The notes beneath the pieces are model-generated. The model was not told the origin of the DNA, did no database searches, and saw only the letters and a list, made by a program, of their open reading frames with translations. From Bradyrhizobium sp. Arg816 (GTDB lineage Bacteria > Pseudomonadota > Alphaproteobacteria > Rhizobiales > Xanthobacteraceae): DNA of 64,000 bases. Positions within the stretch are counted from its first letter, which is position 1, and the number at the start of each line of letters is the position of its first letter. Shown in pieces: positions 9,042-15,885 of the stretch. The position numbers were made by a program, and so were the translations under genes. Location: positions 1 through 64,000 of the forward strand of contig NZ_JAPRAQ010000018.1 in assembly GCF_029989365.1 (NCBI RefSeq), in the 5' to 3' direction.

Positions 9042-9326
9042 CTAGCGCACCGCGCCGCCCGACGTGGAGCCCGTCGCACCCTTCTGCGCCTGCTCTTCCT
9101 TCTCGCGATCCGCCGCCGGCAGCAGCCGCTTGCGTTCGCGCTCTTTCATGTAGGCGTCGTATTGCGGCGTGCCGGGCCGCGGCGGTGCGTCGGCCGGCAG
9201 GCCGCCGGCCCATTGCGGGACGTAGTCGCCCATGCCGGCGGACAGCTTTTCGTTGACGGTGCCGCAGCCGGACAGCCCCGCGGCGAGCGCAACGAGGGTG
9301 AGGACGGAGCGGAAGGACTTGAGCAT
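9042..9326 (-). CDS. Small lipoprotein, hypothetical (94 aa)
   Basis: The product starts MLKSFRSVLTLVALAAGLSGCG. LSGC is a good lipobox, so Cys21 is the likely lipidated residue and the protein should be membrane-anchored in the envelope. The remaining 73 residues are hydrophilic, with a proline-rich middle (DAPPRPGTPQYDAYMKERERKR) seen in small rhizobial lipoproteins of unknown role. There are no catalytic motifs. It is transcribed alone, converging on purU. Confidence 0.65.
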   Translation of the reverse strand: MLKSFRSVLTLVALAAGLSGCGTVNEKLSAGMGDYVPQWAGGLPADAPPRPGTPQYDAYMKERERKRLLPAADREKEEQAQKGATGSTSGGAVR

Positions 9327-9848
9327 TGTGCGCGCGCGAATTCGGTCAGGTTGGACGCCGGGTTAGGCTGGCGCGGGAAGAGTAGTCTTCAACAAGGTAA
9401 AATAGACTTATTCGAGGTAGGTAATTAGCTACCGATTTGTGCTGAGCCGAAGCCTCGCCGGTGTCCGAATTCTGCAAAAGAAAGACGAAATCCTCCATCC
9501 AAGCGGCTGGTCACTTCCTAGACTGTGGCAAGGCGCTCGCGACAAATTGGCTTGGTCGGCGGCGGGGCTTTTTCGTTGACAGGTCCATTTTATTTGTACA
9601 ATCGTACAAATGTTAGCGGCCGGGAAGGGGATGCTCGGGTTACCCCGACGTAACCACGGCATCGCTCCCGTCGTCGGCAATCGGGACGCGCGGCTTGCGC
9701 CGAATGGTCGCCAAACGTCCGATTGACAATAAGGGCGCGAAAGACGCCATGTGGCGCGACATCGCGCGTGCGTGAGCTAAGGTTGAGCCAAGGACCGGGC
9801 ACTCGGTCCGGCGCACAAGAGGTCAGGAATGAAGGGGAGGGACATCTG
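9327..9848. other. 522-base intergenic region upstream of the transporter operon
   Basis: No gene is supported here. A short minus-strand frame at about 9429-9680 has no domain and atypical composition. The region holds a promoter/operator-like palindrome (9576-9611, listed separately), a CGCCATGTGGCG palindrome at 9745-9756, and a small hairpin (GGACCG at 9792-9797, CGGTCC at 9804-9809) before the GAAGGGGAGGG ribosome-binding site of the next gene. Confidence 0.5.
9576..9611 (+). promoter_or_regulatory. Putative promoter with overlapping palindromic operator
   Basis: TTGACA at 9576-9581 and TACAAT at 9597-9602 look like -35 and -10 boxes with a short 15-base spacer. The -10 box lies inside a perfect 8-base inverted repeat, ATTTGTAC (9592-9599) and GTACAAAT (9604-9611), separated by AATC. 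A dimeric repressor (TetR-type or similar) binding here would block transcription of the operon beginning at 9849. The cognate regulator is not in the window. Confidence 0.45.
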
Positions 9849-11039
9849 ATGTTCGAACGGAAGACGTTTTCTTATAAGGTCTCTTGGACCGCAGCAGCGG
9901 CCGCCATCGCCGGCCTCGCGGCCATCGTGCCGGCCAAGGCCGAGGATACCGTCAAGGTCGGCCTGATCCTGCCGATGACCGGCGGCCAGGCCTCGACCGG
10001 CAAGCAGATCGAGAACGCGATCAAGCTCTACATGCAGCAGAAGGGCGACACCGTCGCCGGCAAGAAGATCGAGATCATCCTCAAGGACGACGCCGCGATT
10101 CCGGACAAGACCAAGACGGCCGCGCAGGAGCTGATCGTCAACGACAAGGTCAATTTCATCGCCGGCTTCGGCGTGACGCCAGCCGCGCTCGCGGCCGCGC
10201 CGCTCGCAACCCAGGCCAAGATCCCGGAAGTCGTGATGGCGGCCGGCACCTCCATCATCACCGAGCGCTCGCCCTACATCGTGCGCACCAGCTTCACGCT
10301 GGCGCAGTCCTCGACCATCATCGCCGACTGGGCGGTGAAGAACGGCATCAAGAAGGTGGCGACGCTCACCTCCGACTACGCGCCGGGCAACGACGCGCTG
10401 AACTTCTTCAAGCAGAATTTCACCGCCGGCGGCGGTGAGGTGGTCGAAGAGGTGAAGACCCCGCTCGCCAATCCCGATTTCGCGCCGTTCCTCCAGCGCA
10501 TGAAGGACGCCAAGCCCGACGCGATCTTCGTGTTCGTGCCGGCCGGCCAGGGCGGCAACTTCATGAAGCAATATGCCGAGCGCGGCCTCGACAAGGCCGG
10601 CATCAAGGTGATCGGACCGGGCGACGTCACCGACGACGACCTGCTCAACAACATGGGCGACGCCGTGCTCGGCACGGTCACCGCGCATCTGTATTCCGCG
10701 GCGCATCCCTCGCAGATGAACAAGGATTTTGTCGCAGCCTACAAGAAGGCCTACGGCACCCGTCCGGGCTTCATGGCGGTAAGCGGCTATGACGGCATCC
10801 ACCTCATCTACGAGGCGCTGAAGAAGACCAATGGCGACACCGATGGCACCAAGCTGGTCGAAGCCATGAAGGGCCAGAAGTGGGAAAGCCCGCGGGGCCC
10901 GATCTCGATCGACCCCGAGACGCGGGACATCGTGCAGAACATCTACATCCGCAAGGTCGAGAAAGTCGACGGCGAGCTCTACAATGTCGAGTTCGCGACC
11001 TTCGAAGCCGTCAAGGATCTCGGCAAGACCAAGAAGTGA
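9849..11039 (+). CDS. ABC transporter substrate-binding protein (branched-chain amino acid/amide type)
   Basis: This 396-residue periplasmic binding protein of the Leu/Ile/Val or HAAT type has a signal peptide ending near PAKA (about residue 31). It then reads EDTVKVGLILPMTGGQASTG, the standard opening of this family, with a type I periplasmic fold. It should capture the ligand for the LivHMGF-type importer encoded downstream. The ligand may not be an amino acid, since this family also binds amides, aromatic acids and other small molecules. The ATG at 9849 follows a strong GGGGAGGG site. The stop codon lies inside a stable hairpin. Confidence 0.9.
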   Translation: MFERKTFSYKVSWTAAAAAIAGLAAIVPAKAEDTVKVGLILPMTGGQASTGKQIENAIKLYMQQKGDTVAGKKIEIILKDDAAIPDKTKTAAQELIVNDKVNFIAGFGVTPAALAAAPLATQAKIPEVVMAAGTSIITERSPYIVRTSFTLAQSSTIIADWAVKNGIKKVATLTSDYAPGNDALNFFKQNFTAGGGEVVEEVKTPLANPDFAPFLQRMKDAKPDAIFVFVPAGQGGNFMKQYAERGLDKAGIKVIGPGDVTDDDLLNNMGDAVLGTVTAHLYSAAHPSQMNKDFVAAYKKAYGTRPGFMAVSGYDGIHLIYEALKKTNGDTDGTKLVEAMKGQKWESPRGPISIDPETRDIVQNIYIRKVEKVDGELYNVEFATFEAVKDLGKTKK

Positions 11040-11087
11040 CGCGCGAAAGCGCGTCATCCCCGAGCGCGCTTAGCGCGCATCGGGATC
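11038..11087 (+). promoter_or_regulatory. Two strong hairpins at the binding-protein/permease junction
   Basis: The first stem (GACGCGC at 11038-11044, GCGCGTC at 11049-11055) has a GAAA tetraloop and includes the end of the stop codon. The second (about 11058-11084) pairs CCCGA and GCGCGC with GCGCGC and TCGGG around TTA. Hairpins here commonly protect the upstream mRNA or partly terminate, giving more binding protein than permease. The role is inferred from position. Confidence 0.5.
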
Positions 11088-11103
11088 TCGACGTGATGGA
11101 AAT

Positions 11104-11142
11104 GGATTCGGGGTTCAGCGCTGCGCGCTGCCCCGGAATGAC
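11104..11142. repeat. Palindromic intergenic repeat (GTCATTCCGGGG family)
   Basis: This stretch reads GATTCGGGGTTC at the left and GCCCCGGAATGAC at the right, enclosing a GCGCTGCGCGC core. The right end is the reverse complement of the GTCATTCCGGGG that opens the repeat at 20382 upstream of ahcY. It is a probable member of a dispersed palindromic family. Confidence 0.5.
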
Positions 11143-11171
11143 GAGTGATTACCAGGGTTCACCCGCTTCCG

Positions 11172-12041
11172 ATGACCTCTATCCTCACCAACCTGTTCGA
11201 TGGCGTTGCCTACGGCATGCTGCTGTTCGTGCTCGCTTGCGGGCTTGCGGTCACGCTCGGCCTGATGAACTTCGTCAACCTCGCCCACGGCGCCTTCGCC
11301 ATGGCCGGCGGCTATGTCTGCATGGTCCTGGTCAACCGGATGGGCTGGCCGTTCTTCGCAGCACTGCCGCTCGCCTTCGTCTCGTCGGCTGCGATCGGCA
11401 TCGTGCTCGAGCGAATGCTCTACCGCCATCTCTATGCGCGCAGCCATCTCGACCAGGTGCTGTTCACGATCGGTCTCACGTTCATGTCGGTCGCGGCAGT
11501 CGACTACATCCAGGGATCGTCGCGGGTGTTCATCAACTTGCCGGCTGCGCTGCAGGGCCAGTTCGACGTGTTCGGCGTCGGCATCGGCCGCTACCGGTTG
11601 ATGATCATCGTGATCTGCGGCCTGCTCACCATCGGTCTCCAGATGGTGCTGGCCAAGACCCGCTTCGGCAGCCGCCTGCGCGCCGCGGTCGATGACCCGC
11701 GCGCTGCGAGTGGCCTCGGCATCAACGTGCCGCAGGTGTTCGCTTTCACGTTCGCATTTGGATGCGGCCTCGCAGGCCTTGGCGGCGCGCTGAGCGCCGA
11801 GATCCTCGGCCTCGATCCCTATTTCCCGCTGAAGTTCATGATCTACTTCCTGATCGTCGTCACCGTCGGCGGCTCGTCCTCGATCACCGGGCCGTTCCTG
11901 GCCTCGCTCCTGCTCGGCATAGGTGACGTCGCCGGCAAATATTACGTGCCGAAGATGGGCCCCTTCGTGATCTACACCATGATGATCGTGATCCTGATCT
12001 GGCGCCCGAACGGCCTGTTCGGCCGCACGGCCGCGCGTTGA
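11172..12041 (+). CDS. livH: Branched-chain amino acid-type ABC transporter permease LivH
   Basis: This 289-residue inner-membrane permease has about eight hydrophobic segments. It shows the LivH-specific opening LFDGVAYGMLLFVLACGLAVTLGLMNFVNLAHG, read as two adjoining motifs, and the cytoplasmic coupling loop near RAAVDDPRAASGLGIN. It forms the translocation path together with the LivM partner. An upstream in-frame ATG exists, but the start at 11172 matches family length. It is separated from the binding-protein gene by about 130 bases of hairpins and repeat, and is followed by livM after 8 bases. Confidence 0.9.
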   Translation: MTSILTNLFDGVAYGMLLFVLACGLAVTLGLMNFVNLAHGAFAMAGGYVCMVLVNRMGWPFFAALPLAFVSSAAIGIVLERMLYRHLYARSHLDQVLFTIGLTFMSVAAVDYIQGSSRVFINLPAALQGQFDVFGVGIGRYRLMIIVICGLLTIGLQMVLAKTRFGSRLRAAVDDPRAASGLGINVPQVFAFTFAFGCGLAGLGGALSAEILGLDPYFPLKFMIYFLIVVTVGGSSSITGPFLASLLLGIGDVAGKYYVPKMGPFVIYTMMIVILIWRPNGLFGRTAAR

Positions 12042-12049
12042 GGCCGCCG

Positions 12050-13078
12050 ATGAGCGCTTCCTCCGACGTCGGTTATCACGCCCAGCGCCAGGCGCGCTGG
12101 CACTATGGCGAAGTCGCCTTCTGGCTGGTCGTGCTGGCCTGCGGCTTCGCTTTTCCCACGCGCTATCTGATCATGACCGACATCCTGCGGCTGGCGCTGT
12201 TTGCGATGTCGCTCGATCTCATCCTCGGTTATGCCGGCATCGTCTCGCTCGGCCACGCCGCTTTCTTCGGCGTCGGCGCCTACGCCGCGGGGCTTCTCGC
12301 CTTGCATGGGATCATCAACGAGCCCGTGCTCGCGCTGATCGCAGCCGGCCTTGCCGCGATGGTGCTGGGTTTCGCCACCAGCTTCCTGGTGATCCGCGGC
12401 GTCGATCTGACCCGGCTGATGGTCACGCTCGGCATCGCGCTGCTGCTGGAGGCACTCGCTGAGCGCTTCTCCAACATCACCGGCGGCACCGACGGCCTTC
12501 AGGGCATCGAGATGCAGCCGATCTTCGGCGAGATCCCGGTCGACATGTTCGGCAAGACCGGCTTCTTCTACTCGCTTGCGGTGCTGTTCCTGTTGTTCCT
12601 GTTCGCTCGCCGCGTCGTGCATTCGCCGTTCGGCCTGTCGCTGCGCGCGATCAAGAACAATCCGCTGCGCGCAGCCGCCATCGGCATCCCCGTCAACCGC
12701 CGCCTGATCGCGATCTACACGCTCGCGGCGTTCTATGCCGGCATCGCGGGCGCGCTGTTCACCCAGACCACAGCGATCGCCTCCCTCGACGTGTTCGCCT
12801 TCGAGCGTTCGGCCGATTTGATGCTGGTGCTCGTCATCGGCGGGACCGGCTATCTCTATGGCGGACTGGTCGGCGCGGTGATCTTCCGCATGCTCCAGGA
12901 AGTGTTCTCAACCATCACCCCGCAATATTGGCAGTTCTGGATCGGTCTCGTGCTGGTCGTGATCGTGCTGGTCGGCCGCCAGCGCCTGCATCGCTGGGTG
13001 CTGTACGTGCCGAACCTGGTCATCAAGCAGGTTGCCGGACGCAAGGCCGTCGTTGCCGTGCCGGAGAGCGACGCATGA
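12050..13078 (+). CDS. livM: Branched-chain amino acid-type ABC transporter permease LivM
   Basis: This 342-residue membrane permease is the second half of the LivHM pore. It has an N-terminal extension, about ten hydrophobic segments, the LivM-typical LGYAGIVSLGHAAFFGVGAY, and the EAA-like loop SPFGLSLRAIKNNPLRAAAIG. The ATG at 12050 is preferred; a TTG at 12038 overlapping the livH stop is possible. The stop codon overlaps the start of livG (ATGA), showing translational coupling within the operon. Confidence 0.9.
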   Translation: MSASSDVGYHAQRQARWHYGEVAFWLVVLACGFAFPTRYLIMTDILRLALFAMSLDLILGYAGIVSLGHAAFFGVGAYAAGLLALHGIINEPVLALIAAGLAAMVLGFATSFLVIRGVDLTRLMVTLGIALLLEALAERFSNITGGTDGLQGIEMQPIFGEIPVDMFGKTGFFYSLAVLFLLFLFARRVVHSPFGLSLRAIKNNPLRAAAIGIPVNRRLIAIYTLAAFYAGIAGALFTQTTAIASLDVFAFERSADLMLVLVIGGTGYLYGGLVGAVIFRMLQEVFSTITPQYWQFWIGLVLVVIVLVGRQRLHRWVLYVPNLVIKQVAGRKAVVAVPESDA

Positions 13079-13830
13079 CCATCGCGCTCGAAACCCAAAA
13101 TCTCGAAAAGCAGTTCGGCGGCCTGCGCGTGACGCGGGACCTGTCGCTCAAGATCGAGCAGGGCGCGCGCCACGCGCTGATCGGCCCGAATGGCGCCGGC
13201 AAGACCACGGTCATCAACCAGCTCACCGGCGTGCTCAAGCCGAACTCGGGCCGGATCCTGCTCGAAGGCCAGGACATTACCGATCTGCCCGTGCACAAGC
13301 GCGTGCTGCGCGGCCTGTCGCGCACCTTCCAGATCAACCAGCTCTATCCCGACCTGACCCCGCTCGAGACCATCGGCCTCGCCGTCTCCGAGCGCCTCGG
13401 CCATGGCGGCGACTGGTGGCGGCGGATGGGCACGCGGAGCGACGTCAACGGCGAGATCGCCGATCTCCTGAGGCGCTTCCATCTGCTCGACGTCATGAAC
13501 GAAGAGACCGTGACGCTGCCTTACGGCAAGCAGCGCCTGCTTGAGATCGCGGTCGCGATCGCTGCCAAGCCGCGGGTGCTGCTGCTCGACGAGCCCGCCG
13601 CCGGCGTGCCCGAGAGCGAACGCCACGACATTCTCGCGGTCGTCGGCAGCCTGCCGCGCGACGTCACCGTGCTGCTGATCGAGCACGACATGGACCTCGT
13701 CTTTTCCTTCGCCGACCGCATCTCGGTATTGGTCTCGGGCGCGCTGCTCACCGAAGGTCCGCCCGACGTGGTCGCGCGCGACCCGCAGGTCAAGGCCGTC
13801 TATCTCGGCGAGGAGGTGGTCAATGTCTGA
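13075..13830 (+). CDS. livG: ABC transporter ATP-binding protein LivG
   Basis: This 251-residue ATPase subunit has Walker A GPNGAGKT, Walker B VLLLDEPAAG and a switch His in LLIEHDMDLV. The signature region is LPYGKQRLLEIA, the usual LivG variant of LSGGQ. It powers the importer as a heterodimer with LivF on the cytoplasmic face. Overlaps with the genes on both sides (4 bases with livM, 8 bases with livF) indicate one transcript and coupled translation. Confidence 0.92.
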   Translation: MTIALETQNLEKQFGGLRVTRDLSLKIEQGARHALIGPNGAGKTTVINQLTGVLKPNSGRILLEGQDITDLPVHKRVLRGLSRTFQINQLYPDLTPLETIGLAVSERLGHGGDWWRRMGTRSDVNGEIADLLRRFHLLDVMNEETVTLPYGKQRLLEIAVAIAAKPRVLLLDEPAAGVPESERHDILAVVGSLPRDVTVLLIEHDMDLVFSFADRISVLVSGALLTEGPPDVVARDPQVKAVYLGEEVVNV

Positions 13831-14539
13831 CCTGCTCGCGATCGACGCCCTGCGCGCCGGCTATGGCGAGGCGGTGGTGCTGCCCAACATGTCCCTGCGC
13901 CTCGCCGAGGGGCAGGTGCTTGCGCTGCTGGGCCGCAACGGGACCGGCAAGACCACGCTGATCAACTCCATCGTCGGCGTGACCCGCCGCTTCTCCGGCT
14001 CGGTCGCGCTGGCCGGCACCGATGTCACGAGCTTGCGGCCCGATCAGCGGGCGCGGGCCGGCATCGGCTGGGTGCCGCAGGAGCGCAACATCTTCCGCTC
14101 GCTGACGGTGGAAGAGAACATGACCGCGGTGGCGCAGCCCGGCCCCTGGACGGTCGAGAGGGTCTACGAGATGTTCCCGCGGCTGAAGGAGCGGCGGAGC
14201 AATTTCGGCAACCAGCTCTCCGGCGGCGAGCAGCAGATGCTGGCGATCGGCCGGGCGCTGACCCTCAACCCCAAGGTCCTGCTGCTGGACGAACCGACGG
14301 AGGGCCTCGCCCCCATCATCGTCGAGGAGCTGCTGAAGGCGATCGGCGCCATCACCCGGGCAGGCGGCATCTGCTCGATCATCGTCGAGCAGAACGCGCA
14401 AAAGATTCTGGGGCTCGCCGACCGTGTTGTGATATTGGAGCGCGGAGCGATCGTCCACGACGCCCCGAGCGCCGCGCTGAAGGCCGACCCGTCGGTCCTC
14501 GAGCGCCACCTCGGCGTCGCAGGGGCGGCGGCCCACTAG
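13823..14539 (+). CDS. livF: ABC transporter ATP-binding protein LivF
   Basis: This 238-residue second ATPase has Walker A GRNGTGKT, the canonical signature QLSGGEQQMLAIGRAL and Walker B VLLLDEPTEGLAP. Its start overlaps the end of livG. The short length is normal for LivF. The next gene, a methionine-synthase-like enzyme, begins only 20 bases downstream with its own GGGAGAG site, so the transporter and the enzyme probably share a transcript. Confidence 0.92.
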   Translation: MSDLLAIDALRAGYGEAVVLPNMSLRLAEGQVLALLGRNGTGKTTLINSIVGVTRRFSGSVALAGTDVTSLRPDQRARAGIGWVPQERNIFRSLTVEENMTAVAQPGPWTVERVYEMFPRLKERRSNFGNQLSGGEQQMLAIGRALTLNPKVLLLDEPTEGLAPIIVEELLKAIGAITRAGGICSIIVEQNAQKILGLADRVVILERGAIVHDAPSAALKADPSVLERHLGVAGAAAH

Positions 14540-14559
14540 AAATACGGGAGAGACAAGAA

Positions 14560-15678
14560 ATGCAGCGAACCAAAGCCCCCTTCCGCGCCGACGAGGTCGG
14601 CAGTCTCCTGCGTCCGGCCAAGATCAAGGAAGCCCGCGTCAGGCTCGAGAAGGGCGAGATCTCGGCCGACGATCTGCGCAAGATCGAGGACATGGAGATC
14701 GAGAAGGTCGTGCACAAGCAGGCCTCGATCGGCCTGAAGCTCGCGACCGACGGCGAATTCCGCCGCTCCTGGTGGCATTTCGATTTCCTGGCCAAGCTCA
14801 CCGGCTGCGAAATGTTTCATCCGGACACGGGCATCCAGTTCGCGGGTGTCGAGACGCGGCATGACGCGGTCCGCGTGATCGGCAAGCTCGATTTCCCCGA
14901 CGACCATCCGATGCTGGATCACTTCCGCTTCCTGAAGAAGTCCGCCGACCAGGCCCACGTCACCGCCAAGATGACGATTCCCTCGCCGGCCGTGCTGCAC
15001 TTCCGCGGCGGCCGCAAGGCGATCTCCAAGGACGTCTATCCCGATCTCGACGCCTTCTACGAAGACCTCGGCAAGACCTACCGCAAGGCTGTGAAGGCTT
15101 TCTACGACGCCGGCTGCCGCTATCTCCAGTTCGACGACACCGTGTGGGCCTATCTCTGCTCGCAGGACGAGTTGCAGAAGGCGCGCGAGCGCGGCGACAA
15201 TCCCGAGGGTCTCCAGCAGATCTATGCGCGCGTCATCAACTACGCGCTTGCCGAGAAGCCGGCCGACATGGTGGTGACGACGCATGTCTGCCGCGGCAAT
15301 TTCCGCTCGACCTGGATCTCTTCGGGCGGCTACGAGCCCGTGGCCGAGACCATGCTCGCCGGCACCAATTACGACGGCTACTTCCTCGAATACGACTCTG
15401 ACCGCGCCGGCGGCTTCGAGCCGCTGCGCTTCCTGCCCAAGGGCAACAAGATCGTCGTGGTCGGCGTCATCACCTCGAAGTTCGGCGAGCTCGAGAAAAA
15501 GGATGACATCAAGCGTCGTCTCGAAGAGGCCGCCAAATTCGCGCCGCTGGAGCAGCTCGCGCTGTCCCCGCAGTGCGGCTTTGCCTCGACCGAGGAAGGC
15601 AACATCCTCTCCGAGGAAGAGCAGTGGGCCAAGCTCGGCCTCGCGGTCGAGATCGCGAAGGAAGTGTGGGGCAATTGA
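14560..15678 (+). CDS. Cobalamin-independent methionine synthase C-terminal-domain family protein (short MetE-like)
   Basis: The 372-residue product has only the catalytic (C-terminal) barrel of MetE. It has the likely zinc ligands His242 and Cys244 (TTHVCRGN), Glu277 (YFLEYDSD) and Cys339 (LSPQCGFAS), and an N-terminal FRADEVGSLLRP typical of the family. Full MetE is about 750 residues; short homologues include archaeal MetE-like enzymes and epoxyalkane:CoM transferases. It probably moves a methyl or alkyl group to or from a thiol, but the donor and acceptor cannot be read from sequence. Its position at the end of a LivJHMGF operon suggests that it acts on the imported compound. Confidence 0.85.
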   Translation: MQRTKAPFRADEVGSLLRPAKIKEARVRLEKGEISADDLRKIEDMEIEKVVHKQASIGLKLATDGEFRRSWWHFDFLAKLTGCEMFHPDTGIQFAGVETRHDAVRVIGKLDFPDDHPMLDHFRFLKKSADQAHVTAKMTIPSPAVLHFRGGRKAISKDVYPDLDAFYEDLGKTYRKAVKAFYDAGCRYLQFDDTVWAYLCSQDELQKARERGDNPEGLQQIYARVINYALAEKPADMVVTTHVCRGNFRSTWISSGGYEPVAETMLAGTNYDGYFLEYDSDRAGGFEPLRFLPKGNKIVVVGVITSKFGELEKKDDIKRRLEEAAKFAPLEQLALSPQCGFASTEEGNILSEEEQWAKLGLAVEIAKEVWGN

Positions 15679-15730
15679 GCTCACGCGGTCCGGCGCGTGA
15701 GTGGCGGCGAGGCTTCACCACTCACTCACT

Positions 15731-15832
15731 GTCATTCCCCGCGAAAGCGGGGAATCCAGTACGCCGCGGCCCATCGATTCAACCACAACTGCCCCGGAGT
15801 ACTGGATCGCCCGGTCACGCCGGGCGATGACA
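15731..15832. repeat. Composite palindromic intergenic repeat
   Basis: The element opens with GTCATT and closes with ATGAC in inverted orientation. It contains ATTCCCCGC at 15734-15742 paired with GCGGGGAAT at 15747-15755 (GAAA loop), CCAGTA/TACTGG arms, and ATCGCCCGG at 15806-15814 paired with CCGGGCGAT at 15820-15828. This is the common Bradyrhizobium-type mosaic palindrome. It lies between convergent genes and may also terminate transcription. Confidence 0.65.
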
Positions 15833-15885
15833 CCTGAGTGTTGGGCGAACAGCGGGGTATTCAAAACCAGTCCGCAAACCCGCCC

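Noticed and set aside
9429-9680. An 83-codon minus-strand frame upstream of the importer operon
   Set aside because: No domain, atypical composition, and it overlaps the promoter/operator-like palindrome.
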